64,000 bases of DNA from Tyto alba (GCF_018691265.1 NW_024881313.1:8399501-8463500); one strand, 5' to 3'. Positions 1-12,011 are shown, numbered from the stretch's first letter. Numbers and translations: made by a program. Notes: generated by a model not told the origin, from the sequence alone.

Positions 1-3000
1 AAAACTTTTAAACTAATGCAAAAATATTGTGTCTGAATTTTATTTTTTCAATACATATATACCAGGACTATCAAAAAATCCACACCAGGGGGAAATTACT
101 CTACTCTCCTGCCCTGGACTCAGTTAGGGACTGGTCTCTCAAATCTGGCTTTCCAGGGCTGACCATGGCCTGAAGGTGTTTCTTCTTTGTCTTGGGGAAG
201 GCAATGGGGGAAGTAATGTATCTATTTGGAAGAGTGATATGATTAAAAAAATTCTGAAAGCCATAACGAGTTTCTCGATTTAGCAAAGATCCTCTAAACT
301 GTTGCTTGAATAACTCTAGAGCTTATATATATATGACTAGAAAGACAAAACACAGTCTGGAGAAACAAGTCCGTTTGGCTCTGTCTGCAGCAGTAAATTA
401 AGCAGTGCCAGGAAACATTCCCAGGCAGAGGAACACAGTCATCTGTACTATTAATTTGCTAAAGTGGTCCTTCACACCGTTTTGGCTGAACAACAGCTAT
501 CACTCTCCCAAACTACTCCTAGACATGGTTTGGTTGCTGGCATGGGCCAGGAAGCATTCCTGGTAGTATGAACATGGGCCAGTTGGCCTCAGTGGTGGAG
601 TACAGTCCCAGGCACATTTTATTTTGTAGTGGACACAGCTTTGAGTACCCCAGTCAAACCTCATCATGATTTTACAAAGTTGTATTTTAAAAATGCTATG
701 TAGGGAGGCAATATGAGCAATATTTATAGATAATAGATTAAGTCTAGATTAATCTACCTAGATTACTCTATAACCTACAGCAAGCATGGTGTCAGTCCAG
801 TATATATGACTTCCATCATCCCATGACCAGATAGAGATGGCAGTTCTCTCTGCACTTGGCCAGTTGTCTCTCAAGGGCCACAGACCTGAGCTGCGTGATA
901 GGGGTTAATCCATACCACATGATTTAGGAACCACTTTTTGCTCCCTGCTATAGATAACAAAGATCATATAGATATAGATTGTTCATTTTTCATAAGGGTT
1001 TCTTGTTAGATTAAGAAAATAGGGAGGGCCCTCTGGCACAAGGTTGTGGCTAAGGATACACACGTTGCAAGGTAACAAGATCTGAGCTACCTCCAACTGA
1101 ACTAGCTTTGATTCTGAAACTCCTCATCAGACAAAGAGTGGAACTGCAGCCCTCTTGTGGGACTATTGTTTTAATAAAAGAGAGAAAAAAGAAGGTTCAC
1201 AGTTACTGGAGAGGATTTCCTAAGTGGCTGCTTCAGGTTGCTTTTCCTAAGCTGCCCTTCAAACTTGGTGCGTATGGCAGTGTATGCGCCAAAACCTGAC
1301 CAGTGATCTCCCCACTCCTTCTGACAGAAACAGTGGGAAATTGTACCGAGAAATTACATTAAAAAATACTAATGTCCATGAGGGGGCATTCAGAAGTCAG
1401 TAAAAGAGACAGTACAGTTGCTTGTGATGCTTTGACTCTGCATCCTCAGTGTGGTATATTCCATAATGCAGCTTAATGGTGGCCTATTATGTCTTGAATA
1501 ATGCAGTAAGGACGCCTTTAGTGACATGAGTCATATATTCAGCTGAATAACTTTTCTAAAGAATCAGAGTACCAATTAAGTGAATCACCACAGCCTTCCT
1601 TATTTTGAAAAGTGAGCAGATTTAAGGTCCTGTTTGATGTCAAGCAAATGCTAGAGCATTCAGTGAAGCAAAAGACAGATTGCATCATCAAATATAAACC
1701 TGCCTATAGCTACATAAAAGGATCAAGGTAAACAGCAGATCTACGCACCAGCTTCATGCTGAGGTTCCTCAAAGTTTTATCATCAGTTTACATTTTGACA
1801 GCTCCTTTCACATTCCAGCCTCATTTCAAAGCACACAATGGGAGCCAAAATTAACTGGATGCCATTTGACATGAAGTGACTTATTTCCTCTCTGCCCACT
1901 CACTGGATTTTGCAAGACCTAATAGGCTATATTTCAGTTTCTGAAATTGCAGAATTGTAAGAGGAAACTTTAAATCTTCCAGGAAACTATTGGACTGCAT
2001 TCACCTCAGACTAACCTATACCACTTTTCCTATTTTACACCTTTTGCAGATCCACACAATTTACTGTTCAGCAATATGTTTATTACTGAAGAAAGCAATA
2101 CATAGTAGCACACTGAGTTTTACTTCTCTTTTTTTCTGTTTTTTTCTTTATAATAGGGGTCCTGAGTCAAGAAGGTAACTAGGCCTTATTTTAGTAAAGC
2201 ACTGGGCTGCATGTTTAACTTACTCCTTAAGTATGTGATCCCACCAGTGAAACCACTCAAGTGATATGTGGCTTTAAGGGCCTTGCTGAAAGAAAATCTT
2301 CTTGCAAATTAAAAAAATTATCCAAGCTAAAAAAAAACAGTTAGCCTGTTAGAGTGCTGCCATCTAGTTAAATGCGTCTATACAACAAATCCATTTATAG
2401 TGCTTGCAATATGTCAAAACCCAGTACACTAGGCTACTTGCAGAAAATCTTCGTGGACAGTCACTAATAGTTAATCAAAGGGACCTATTGTACCAGTTCC
2501 TTTGGGTTTGTAAAAACCTAAGTATATAAAGAAAAGTAATTAAAGAAAACAGCGTAAGAGCCCTGGTAATTTTGGGATCCTGCAAAACATAAGCAATTTT
2601 ATGTTGAACTTTGTTAACTTGTGCTGCAATACAGCAAGCCCCCTCAATTGCCACAGGCTGCTGCAGAAGTTGACAGTGCTGCACAACTCATGGGAAGCAG
2701 TAAATGGTAGGAAGAGGCTGTTTTTCAGTAACCCAAGTCATATACGAACCTCAGAGCCCATATTTGAATAGGCACGATGTTTTAACATGCAATCTTGTGA
2801 GGGAAATCAAATCAGAAGAAAGTTCTACATTTGCTCTGATATTGTCTAGAAGATTGTGCTGGAATGTCTCAGGTTTTAACGTGGTACCCATTGTACACCA
2901 GGCAAATGAAAATGCTATGAAAACAGACTTTTAGAGTCTGAAGTAAGACAAGATGCAGTGTGCTTATGGAGTGATACAGACTACATTAAAAAAAAAAAAA

Positions 3001-3376
3001 ACAAAACAATGTTCTATGCTACTACAGAAATAGAATCCTTAGCTGCTGGAAAAAATTAAGAACTGTGCTGTTGAAAGGATTGCGCTTGCTGTTTGACTAC
3101 TGCTTGTCTACCTTCCTATATCAAGGTGAGGAATACAGTCACGTCTGGATTTTATATTCTGATACATGTAAATAAATGACTTTCACTGTGTAAATTCTTT
3201 GTTTTCTGATTGGAAAGTGTGCTTTACTGAAATGCATTGTTTTAATATTGTCAGTTAAGACCAAATAATTCCTAAAACAAATAACTCTCTTATAGCAGAA
3301 GTAAGACAGATTTAGGATTTAATAAGTTTGCTATTTTCTTTAACAAGTCAAGTATCTGGTCTTTATTTTTCATTAC
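1..3376 (-). other. HDAC9: HDAC9 intron after exon F (partial)
   Basis: AT-rich, non-coding sequence, entered from the donor at 3376 and running off the left edge. I see no coding exon, LTR or CR1 remnant. The one local structure I noted is a cluster of TAGATTA motifs at 734-765. A short poly(A) run sits near 2989-3001. Confidence 0.8.
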
Positions 3377-3510
3377 CTCGCACTTGTTGAGCAACCCGGT
3401 TTCTTGCAGCCTTGACCAGATGCTTTGGATCCTTCCAGCATGTTCAGGGTGATTAGCATAGTTGCCACACATACACTGGTGCTTCAGCATCAGACTGTCA
3501 TACACAACAC
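3377..3510 (-). CDS. HDAC9: HDAC9 internal coding exon F (start of deacetylase domain)
   Basis: Acceptor TTTGTGCTGAAG ends at 3511 and donor GAG|GTAATG starts at 3376. The length is 134 nt, phase 1 to phase 0; the first two bases complete Gly334. It encodes residues 335-378, [20 protein letters not shown] then [20 protein letters not shown] and NKCE. This is the first segment of the class IIa catalytic domain. Cys346, Cys348 and His354 align with the HDAC4 structural zinc ligands (Cys667, Cys669, His675), part of the class IIa-specific zinc-binding subdomain. [12 protein letters not shown] is nearly invariant in the family. The catalytic zinc ligands and the Tyr-to-His position that lowers class IIa activity are in later exons, beyond the left edge. 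I searched 1-3376 for the next exon and did not find it. Confidence 0.97.
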
Positions 3511-6250
3511 CTTCAGCACAAAGACAGCACAGTAAGAAACAGCCAGTGAAACAAATGCAAGTTATACTGTTCTGTGTCATGCATACTATAGAACAACTGG
3601 ATTTTATTTGACAAGATGAGCAAGATGAAGATTTGACAATTAGAGAAAGATGAAAATTCTGGATCTTAATTCCCCTTTCCTCTGGGAAACTCTGAATCTT
3701 GACTTACGAGGCACATCTAGTGATACTGATAAGGCAAAAATTAATTCTCAAGATATTATACTAATAAATACAATTTACTGTAAAGAACAAAGGAAATTGG
3801 GTGGTGTCTTGTTAAAGCTTTTATGACTCGGAAAAATTCAGTCCTATTACTGAATCTCTTGTTTTCTCTAACACATAATATCAGTGAAGGCTGTTAACCT
3901 ATATACAACAAGAAAAGGTTATATATTTATACCAGTGTAAGGAAAATGATTCAGAAAAACCTTTTAAAATTAATTTTGAAATGGCAATACCACTCTGTAT
4001 TATACTGCTTAATTAATACTATACTAATTCCAGATCTCAAAGCATATCAGATGAAAGCTTCAGAGAGTTGCAGCAGTGGTAGCCAGAATCCTTTCATCAA
4101 AAAGAAAAGTTCCTCCCACTACTCAGTTAGGACCAAATCCTGTTGTTGGACTGAAATGCAAGGTTCCTTTTGAATTTTCTATGCTCATTTATTCAAGGAC
4201 AAGAACAACTTTATACGGAACAGCTATCGATATCACATTGCTCTGTAGCTGTGTATTGGGAGAAAAGGAGAAACTTTAGAGTAGGCTCAAGATAAACTAA
4301 ATTTTCAAGGCTTTCAAACCAAGTTTGAAAAACTGAAAAAATATTTTATTTATTTACTTGTTTGCATTTCCACAGAAATGTCTGAAACAAAAAATATTTT
4401 CCTTAGCAATGTGAATAATTTTCATTTGGGAAACATTTGGATTTTTCTTCCCCTTACAATTGAAAAAGACTCAAATTAACAGTTTCTCCAAGCTGCAAAA
4501 CTTGGCATTCAAAACTTATCTCTTATGTGCCACCACTACTGGTGATGCCAACACAGTTCTGGGAAAATTGTGTTAGCCTGCTACTGAAAAGTCAACCAGT
4601 GAAGAAAATACAAAATTAAAGTCCAGATTCAACAACATGCTCAATACTGCCCTTATTTAGCAACTTCTTGAATGGATATTGAACTTTAAGAAAGTGTTTA
4701 AAAACTATACCAAATAAGAGTCTGTATACATTGTGGACAATGCAAAATTAAGGTTCTGAGATAATTCAGTGTGAAGCCAGCCAGAAATTATGCTGCTCTA
4801 GAAATATTTATGCTGCCATATTTCTTAGCTCATGTACTTTAGAACTGATCCTTTGGGACCTTGCTATTTAAGCCAAAATAATAATACAACAATTATGTTT
4901 AGCGTAAGGAAAATGCAAACACAATACCTATGTGCAGCATGACTAAGTTTATGCTAAATTATTATTTAACAAACAAAATAGTTCATTAGCAATAATTTCT
5001 TGTATTTACTTTCTTGGTTTGTTTTCTTCTAAAGAAAAAAAAAAAAGTGAGAATCTGGAGCTAATAAACTAATGCAGCTTAAAATCTCTGCTGTCATTGT
5101 CAAAGCAGTTAATGATTTCCTTTCTCTGCAGTTATTTGCACTGTAGTGTCTGTAAGCTTTGCTGCTCTTTCATCAGGTCTTAGTAAGAATGCACACAGGA
5201 ATGCATGCAAATAACTGCATGCTCACATACCTTGCTTTCCTTTTCTTGGCACCCAAAGATTTAGTTTTTACAGTCTGTTGCATACCCAGATTGTACAGCT
5301 TGCCAGTGGTTATTATACCATTAGATAGAAAACTTTTCTTCCCATCCCCTTGCCTAACAGAGAAGGTGTTTAGATGCTAAATGTACATGCATTAATAAGG
5401 ACTTTCAGAAGCTCTTAGGCAGAGTAGGCAGTTATATCCGATGGATTTGAATAGAAACACTTGTTAACAAAATCAGCTGAAAGTTGAAAGTATCTCCTGC
5501 CTGCCACTCTCAATGTTTTACTGTAATTATCAATGCTACCTGCAGGCTTAGGTTTGCATAGTCCAAACTGTAGTTAAAAGAAAAAAAAATATATATATTT
5601 TACTATGTTATTATTATCCAGAGTCAAGAAGTTATGCAATAATGACACTTTTTGATTACCTGTATCAGAGTTGCAACTAAACAGTGGTTTTGATGTGAAA
5701 TGATGAAACTGTATTCAGGATGCCTCTGGTTGACATAGATACAGACATGCCTTTCTTGGTGCACTAGTATTTTTCCCAAAATAGTTTTTAACTAAAGATG
5801 TCATTTTATTGAATGCAAATTATTTTTTCCTAATCAAAAATCAGTTTAATCAAGTCAGGTCAGTATTGCATGACAGAAACATCTGCTCTAAACTTTTAAA
5901 TACTAAGTTATTCACACCACTGAGTGTAAAATTTATTTCTAGCAGGATTAATTGACTTAAGAAAAGACTGAAATATATGTTTTCATTTATTCAAACATCT
6001 AAATTGGTTTAGGATGTGCAAGTAATTCAGATGTGTGGCTGCTGGTCATACAGCACATGTGCTTGGTACAATACCACAATGCAGCAGTAGAGCTCAATGC
6101 TAAAAATAGCCTGTAGGATTTCCCTAACAGGATTCAGCCAATAATCTCCCCACCCCCACACAGAGAGGGAGACAACTGTTTTCAATTGCAGACTGCTGTG
6201 AAATATTAATAAAAGATGGTTATTCTGTCTCTCCAGAACAAATGCCTACA

Positions 6251-6356
6251 GCCAGATTCTGCTCTCAGATTCCTTGTGTAAATCTGAGCAGCTCCACTGA
6301 GACTGGTGGATTTATTCTGGATTTACACCAATATTACTGAGGTCAGAATGTGGCCC
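6251..6356. mobile_element. Palindromic MITE-like remnant
   Basis: The two ends are imperfect inverted copies. The left side starts GCCAGATTCTGCTCTCAG and continues to GTGTAAATCTGAGCAGCTCC. The right side has TCTGGATTTACACC and ends CTGAGGTCAGAATGTGGCCC. About 106 bp fold back around a centre near 6305. I recall the pattern CAGATTCTG...TTTACACC...CAGAATCTGG as a common non-autonomous palindromic repeat in reptile and bird genomes, but I cannot assign a family name. The arms have diverged from each other, so the copy is old. Confidence 0.6.
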
Positions 6357-7181
6357 TGGTGGCAGACTGGAATGGTGGTACCACTGAACTGTATAATGAT
6401 AGAGAACACAAGACAAAAAAACCTGAATTTGCATTGTCAGAAAAAAAACAAGGTCTTCCTGGTGGGGACTCCCTAACACTTATTCTTTTCAAAATATTTT
6501 ATGTGAGTCAGTTTCCTTTAATAATATTTTAAACAGAGGGGAAAGCAAGACACCTAAAATAATGTTGGCTAACAGCATGCTTTGAAGAAGGTGAAATGCC
6601 CTGGATAATAACAGTATCAATAAGAAAACCCAAAGGAACAATACCTAGTAAATTATTCAGAAGAAAAAATCTGAAAAAAATAATGTCAAATACTCTGTAA
6701 ATAATCTAAATGAACATCAAGAAGACTTTAGACTTTTTTCCATCCTTAACTCATTATCTTGTGAATACACTGTGTATATATTGCATAGCTTTGTCACAAC
6801 CATCACCAATCTGTTTTCCTTTAGATATTTGGCTAAGACCACTTTCTCTCATGACTCACAAAAATATAGGTTCATTTTGATACCCGTGTAATTCTGCTGC
6901 AACAGTTTTCCTTCTACCTTTTTTCTCTTCCAAGAACATACTGTCTTTAAATAGGGAAAAAAAAAAACGACCAAAACCCAAACAAAATGGTTAAGAAATT
7001 ATTCAATGCAGGGAGATGTTTTTACACTAATTTCTAAAGTCTGAATTAGACCTCACTTCATGTTGTTTTTGAATTTTCTCCCTTTCCAACCACCCATTCC
7101 TTCCTTCTCTGCTTTTGAAAATAGTAGTGTTTCAACTGCTGTGAACAATGGCTGGTTGCATCTTGTGCTCTCTTAGCAGAG

Positions 7182-7310
7182 CAAATCACAGAACCAGGGG
7201 ACATTTCAGGTTCCAGGAACATCCAGGGGTCTGAAGCCCAACCCTCTGCTCAGGGCTGGTCAGCACTGTGATCACGGCTGGTTGCTCAGTACTTTCATTC
7301 CAAAGGATTA
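7182..7310 (-). mobile_element. Degraded CR1 LINE 3' fragment
   Basis: AAATCACAGAACCAGGGGAC followed by a decayed ...GGAACATCCAGGGGTCTGAAGC and CCAACCCTCTGCTCAGGGCTG matches the usual reverse-complement look of an avian CR1 tail (CACAGAATC..., then the 'CCAACCCCCTGCTC' block). The plus strand shows the antisense, so the element points along the minus strand. Both edges are fuzzy. It is 5'-truncated and non-coding, as almost all CR1 copies are. Confidence 0.65.
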
Positions 7311-7425
7311 TGGAAAGGCTGTATAAAAATAGATTAAAACTGGGTTCAGGTCTCTTTCTTTCCACTGACCAATGAATAAATGCTAGGGCACCATCCAGAC
7401 CCAGTAAATACTATACACAAATAAA

Positions 7426-7452
7426 ACCATTCTATACCATATCATACCATGC
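7426..7452. repeat. 5' remnant of the same pentamer microsatellite
   Basis: The sequence directly before the LTR parses as ACCAT-TCTAT-ACCAT-ATCAT-ACCAT-GC. Deleting the LTR and one CATGC copy gives ACCAT-GCCAT-AGCAT, in perfect register with the downstream array. This is the left part of the microsatellite, split by the LTR. Confidence 0.75.
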
Positions 7453-8193
7453 TGGGTTTGAGTGAGTTGTGGGGTTTTTTTGGGGGGAAGGGGTGTCTTG
7501 CATGGCAGATCAAGGTGCTGTGCCCGAAGAAGGCCAGGATCATGTGGGAAAAGGTAGCCCCCGCTGTTGTAGCTCAGTGCTGGGAGGATTGCAGCATGTG
7601 GGGGTGTTCCACGCCGGAGCAGCTCGGGAAGGGCTGCAGCCGTGGGAGAGAATCCAGTTGGAGAACGTTAGTGACCCATGCTGGAGTAGTGTAGGGAAAC
7701 GCTGTGGCCTGTGGGAGGGACTCATACCGGAGAAAGTTTGTGGAGGACTGTCTCTTGTGAGAGGGGGATCATGTTGGAGCAGGGGGAGAAGTTCCAGAAG
7801 ATCCCCCCACCGAAGATAAGGGAAGTGGCAGCGCTGACTGCACCCCCCATTCCCTGCCCCTGCGCCCCTGGGGAAGGAGGTAGAGATATCGGGAGCAGAG
7901 CTGAGCCCGGGAAGAAGGGAGGGGTGGGGGTAAGGTGTTCTCAAGATGTGACAATACTTCTCACTGTCCTACTCTGTTAGGTGTTGTTGTTAGTGTCTGT
8001 AATAAATCTATTTTCTCTTTTTCTTCCCCTAATGAGTCTGCCTTTTGCCCCGGACCATAATGGGTGATTTGCCCCTCCTGATCCTATCTTGAATCCCAAG
8101 CCTTACTTATTTGTCACTTCTCATCACTGGGAGGGAAGGGAGGAGTGAGTGGCTGTGTGGTGCTCAGTTGCCCTCTGAGCTCAAACCACGACA
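7453..8193 (+). mobile_element. Solo LTR of an avian endogenous retrovirus, flanked by a 5-bp target duplication
   Basis: A 741-bp segment starts TGGGTTTGAG and ends ACCACGACA (canonical TG...CA). Both sides carry the identical pentamer CATGC (7448-7452 and 8194-8198), the expected target-site duplication. A polyadenylation hexamer AATAAA lies at 8001-8006, and the 3' third contains GAGCCCGGGAAGAAGGGAGG and GTCTGCCTTTTGCCC blocks that I recognise from common avian ERV LTRs. There is no second LTR and no internal gag/pol sequence, so this is a solo LTR left by recombination. A 5-bp duplication fits class III (ERVL-like) and some class I elements. It reads opposite to HDAC9. It encodes no protein. 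Confidence 0.85.
8001..8006 (+). terminator. LTR polyadenylation signal AATAAA
   Basis: This hexamer lies about 190 bp before the LTR 3' end, at the expected position near the R/U5 boundary, with a T-rich tract immediately after it. It is oriented opposite to HDAC9 transcription, so it should not terminate the gene. Confidence 0.55.
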
Positions 8194-8198
8194 CATGC

Positions 8199-8386
8199 CA
8201 TAGCATAGCATAGCATAGCATAGCATAGCATAGCATAGCATCCCATGCCATACCATACCATACCATACCATACCATACCATACCATACCATACCATACCA
8301 TACCATACCATACCATACCATACCATACCATACCATACCATACCATACCATACCATACCACACCACACCACACCACACCATACCAT
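8199..8386. repeat. Compound pentanucleotide microsatellite (TAGCA)n(TACCA)n(CACCA)n
   Basis: Eight perfect TAGCA units (8201-8240) are followed by an imperfect junction TCCCATGCCA, 22 perfect TACCA units (8251-8360), four CACCA units (8361-8380) and a final TACCAT. Long ORFs in all frames here (repeated MVWYG or IPYHT) are only translations of the repeat. The high purity of the TACCA block suggests recent expansion and length polymorphism. Confidence 0.97.
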
Positions 8387-10839
8387 GTATTAATAATACA
8401 CATATAAGTCTAGTTATTCACAGAAGCTGTATTAGAACTCTTGACGTTGCAAAGTCTGTTCGTTGTCATTCCAAAGGTATTAATTTCATAATATGGAAAA
8501 TTGCTTTATTTTCAATGCATTCAGAAACTGCAGTGATAAAGATTATATACATAAGTCTATAAGCCTAGAGGCATGTCAGGGAAAGGGATTTCTTCAAGCA
8601 CAAAGGAAAAGCTTAATTGTGAATGAAGAGGTATGTGCTCTGTCAGACTTGCAAACTGGTCAATCAGCCAGGGGGTACTGGCTGTTAGCATAGATACAGC
8701 TTGGAGGCAGCTACAGCACTGCACTGTGTCTTCAGCCAGTACTTAGAGGATATAAAAGAGGTGTAGGTACAGAGCAGAAGTGGAGAACCAGAAGCATAAA
8801 GTTGTAGAGAAAGTGGAAATAGGATTTTTTTTCTTTAATGAGTAGAGATTATTATCTTGAAAGAGTGGTAGAAGGGGGGGGGGGATGGGAACAAAGACTC
8901 AACAAAAGAAGAAACAAGGATTCAAGAAAAAGGTGTTTTGGATTTGAAAAAAATGAGTTCAGTGATGGACTGAGAATCTCAGTTGGAATAAGATGCATAT
9001 TTTCTCTCTTTCCTTCTCTCTTTCCACTGCTGTTGTTCATGTAGCAATGCCTTACTAAAGGGGTAAGGTTAAACTGCCCAATCTTAATATACCTGCCTAT
9101 GCACCATTTGCACCATATTGCAAAAAAACCCACACATTGCAGAACCCATCAGGCTTCCTTGAGTCACATCTTGAGCCCTTTAAGCCTGGTGTGTCCTATT
9201 TCCTGACAGCATCTCCATTCAGTGTTTGTTCTACATCATTTCATTCCTTCTCTTACTCTTCCATCTCAACTTCATAATTTCTTTCTTGATCAGTTCCACT
9301 GATACCACAAGTCCCCAGGTATATGTTACCCCCTTGACCTTTGTCCCCTTTCTGGGGACTTATAAAGGGAAGTGTCAGTAAACCTTAGTAATCAGATGGA
9401 AACAGCAGCCTTTACATTTGTAACTCCAACTTTTCCAGTGGAACTGCAGATTTTTGAACAGGACATTGAAGCCTACACACAATAAGCTCACTTTTGGTGT
9501 GCTCTGTGAATCTTTTAGAATGAGTTCACAATGTTTCGGGACTTTATGAACCACAAATAAAAAACAGTTGCCTGTTTTAATAATCCTGTCTATACACAGC
9601 TGGTCTTTTAGCAGAAAATCATGGAAAGTGAATTAGCATGTTTTTTTTCTGTACAATCCAAATGTTTGTTACCCAACAAGTGGAATTCCTAAATTTGTAG
9701 TGAATTTAAAAAAGAAGAAATTATGTCTTTCATTTTTGAATGTCATCTTGTGTCCATTTACCCACTTTCTTGCAGTTCTCTAAGGACATCTGTTTTTCTT
9801 TTGCAGTTTTTTTCTTTAAAAAAAATATATTTTTGCTTTCCAAATTCACATTCTCATTGGAACAATTGGAGTGCATGCTGTCTCACGGAGTCACACAAAG
9901 TGCACATTAAGGACTCTATCCTATATCTATCTGTGGTCACAGCCTGTAAGCTTTTAGGACATGGCAAGTCCTGCCAACTGATGTGAAGGAATTAATACTT
10001 CTGGCAGAAACCTGAATACACAGTATCTTCAAGTATTAATTTTCCCTTTCTTGTACATAGAGTAAGTGAATCTTCACCTCTAACCATGCTGTAATGTTAT
10101 ACTGAGATTCAGGCTCTTAAAAAGATTGACCCTGTTGCAAGGTTAGGTTATACATAATAAGAAATGGGGTTTCTGTGGTCATTTTTCTTTCTTTCACTGA
10201 AGATTTCGGGGGTTCTAATCACTCTGCTTTGGACAGCCCAGGTCATACCAATAGTAGATGCTTCCTGAGTGACTGGACTGCCCAGGGCCTAACCATAAAG
10301 CCTTCCTCTTAGACTCCAAACAACTGCTGAAAGACACCAAAGTTGTAGCCAAAATCACCTTCCAGTCACAGCTACGGCTTTGCTCTTTCTCTAGGAAAAG
10401 CAACCTTGTAGCATAGACTGACTTGTCAAATGAAGACATTGAGAATTATATTGCAGCTTTCCTACTTACTGGTGGTCTTTCTTAAACTTATTGGTGGTCT
10501 CTTTACCAAACAGGCAACAAGAACGTGGAGAAAGGAACCAGAGGATAGGGAAATAAAAGAAAAAGCTATAAATGACTTAAAGGCAGCAAAAATGCACCTG
10601 TTGCTATATTGCCAGAGCCAGTCAATGATAATGATTTATGACTGTGTGAATATTAACCCAGTGATTTATCAGCTGCACTGGTTGACTTGATGCCAGTACA
10701 ACGTCATAAAACTGAGAAACAGTAAGGCTAAAGCTGAATGCATTGCTACAGGAGGTATTTGAGACATTTAAATCTGTTGATCCCACATGAACAAACGCAT
10801 TTGCCCTGCCTATTAAAATCAGTCTTTAGGGAATCCTAC

Positions 10840-11017
10840 CAGTCGTGTAGACATGCTGGCTGGGCTGGTCCATGTCTGGGTGAGGTAATGTAGAATCAGT
10901 GGGGGAAGACGGGGTCCTGGACACCGCCCGATGTTTATCTAATCCCGCCATGCCAACTGTAGCCATCTGAGCCTGGTAGATTTGCAACTGGTGGACACGC
11001 CGATGTGCCAGGAAGTC
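10840..11017 (-). CDS. HDAC9: HDAC9 internal coding exon E (third 14-3-3 site)
   Basis: Acceptor TTTCTTGGAAACAG ends at 11018 and donor G|GTAGGA starts at 10839. The length is 178 nt, entered in phase 0 and left in phase 1. It encodes residues 275-333, beginning DFLAHRRVHQLQIYQAQMAT, then GLDKHRAVSRTPSSP and a proline-rich linker, TLPHPDMDQPSQHVYTTG. RTPSSP (308-313) is the class IIa phospho-motif just before the catalytic domain, equivalent by position to HDAC4 Ser632, a 14-3-3 docking site. HQLQxYQA is a class IIa signature also seen in HDAC4. This exon exists only in full-length transcripts, after splicing across 40 kb from exon D. Identification is secure from phase, position and motifs. 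Confidence 0.95.
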
Positions 11018-12011
11018 CTGTTTCCAAGAAAACAGCACAGTAGAAAGAAATTTGAGATGGGATCAAGTAAGACACTGAGGGAAACATGTCAACAAATTAA
11101 GTTCATTAGGTCAGGGCTGTAATAAACAGTGTGGAAAAAAAAAAAAAGAAAAAAACAACTCCCACCTCAGACCTAGTCAATAAATCCATTCAACAGATGT
11201 TTTCACACTGACAGTGTGGGCTGCTGACTTTGCTGGAGAGTGGGCAATGGCAGGCAACCTGTCAGTTCTCCCCGACAGAGGAAAAGACAGCTACATATGC
11301 AGAAGCTTATAAAAGACAAAGGTTTTTCTAATATATTGAATACATATTATGATGTTAGAATATGCATTTTATGAGCCTATACAAATAAAAATAAAACCTT
11401 CCTACAGCACTGAAAGTGAGAGGGGATATCTTTGCTATTCAGTACTAAATTCACTGAACAACTGTGAGCCAAGTTTCTACACAGGACTCAGTTCCCAGAG
11501 TGTCCTGGAAAACAGGAACAATTTGCACATAGGTTTTCACAAATCGTTTAGAAATTCAGGAACTGTTACATAAGATCCCACTTAGAGACCATCTTTTTTT
11601 GTCATGACTGCTGCTGGCTGTAGGCAGTGCCAAACACTTCAGGAAAGGTAGGCAAGTGTGAAAAGATTGAGACAGAGCAGAAAGGAAGATTTCCTCCTCT
11701 GTTTTGTTTGTCAACAGATGGTGACTTTTGCTGATATGAAAAAGGCTGAAACCCTTCTGAAGTCAGCAGAAACCTTGTCATCCACTCACCACACAGTAGG
11801 ATTGCTTTGCAAGCCCCTTTATTTCTGTTTTCCTTTTCTTTTGTGTATATAGTCTTAGAACCTCAACAGAAAGTGAATGCAATAGAGAGATTTCCAAGCC
11901 ACTTTGCAATATAAATTTAGTTGAAATTCACACTTCTGTCTTAGAACTGCAGACTCTGTTTACCCTCATCTGGTCTCATACATATATGCAGGTATATATA
12001 TCGTGTATATA

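Larger units (their letters stand above)
3511..10839 (-). other. HDAC9: HDAC9 intron between exons E and F (7.3 kb)
   Basis: Bordered by the donor at 10839 and the acceptor AG at 3511-3512. Most recognisable repeats of the window are here: a MITE-like palindrome (6251-6356), a CR1 scrap (7182-7310), a solo LTR (7453-8193) and a compound pentamer microsatellite (8199-8386). In 3511-6250 and 8390-10839 I see only unremarkable AT-rich intron, apart from a G8-10 run near 8875. Confidence 0.85.

Noticed and set aside
3290..3376. Continuation of exon F frame past its donor (VMKNKDQ...) as a coding extension
   Set aside because: It reads into intron after GAG|GTAATG; unlike the MITR tail it matches no known HDAC9 C terminus.
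6100..6109. Perfect MEF2 consensus CTAAAAATAG (another, TTATATATAG, at 58766-58775)
   Set aside because: MEF2 feedback on HDAC9 is plausible, but this degenerate AT-rich consensus is expected several times by chance in 64 kb, so position alone is not evidence.
7449..7980. Overlapping ORFs of 60-134 codons on both strands
   Set aside because: They fall within the solo LTR, which is non-coding; none resembles a retroviral protein.
8114..8562. Several ORFs of 66-105 codons with MVWYG or IPYHT repeats
   Set aside because: They are translations of the pentanucleotide microsatellite, which has no stop in any phase; the protein has no family resemblance.
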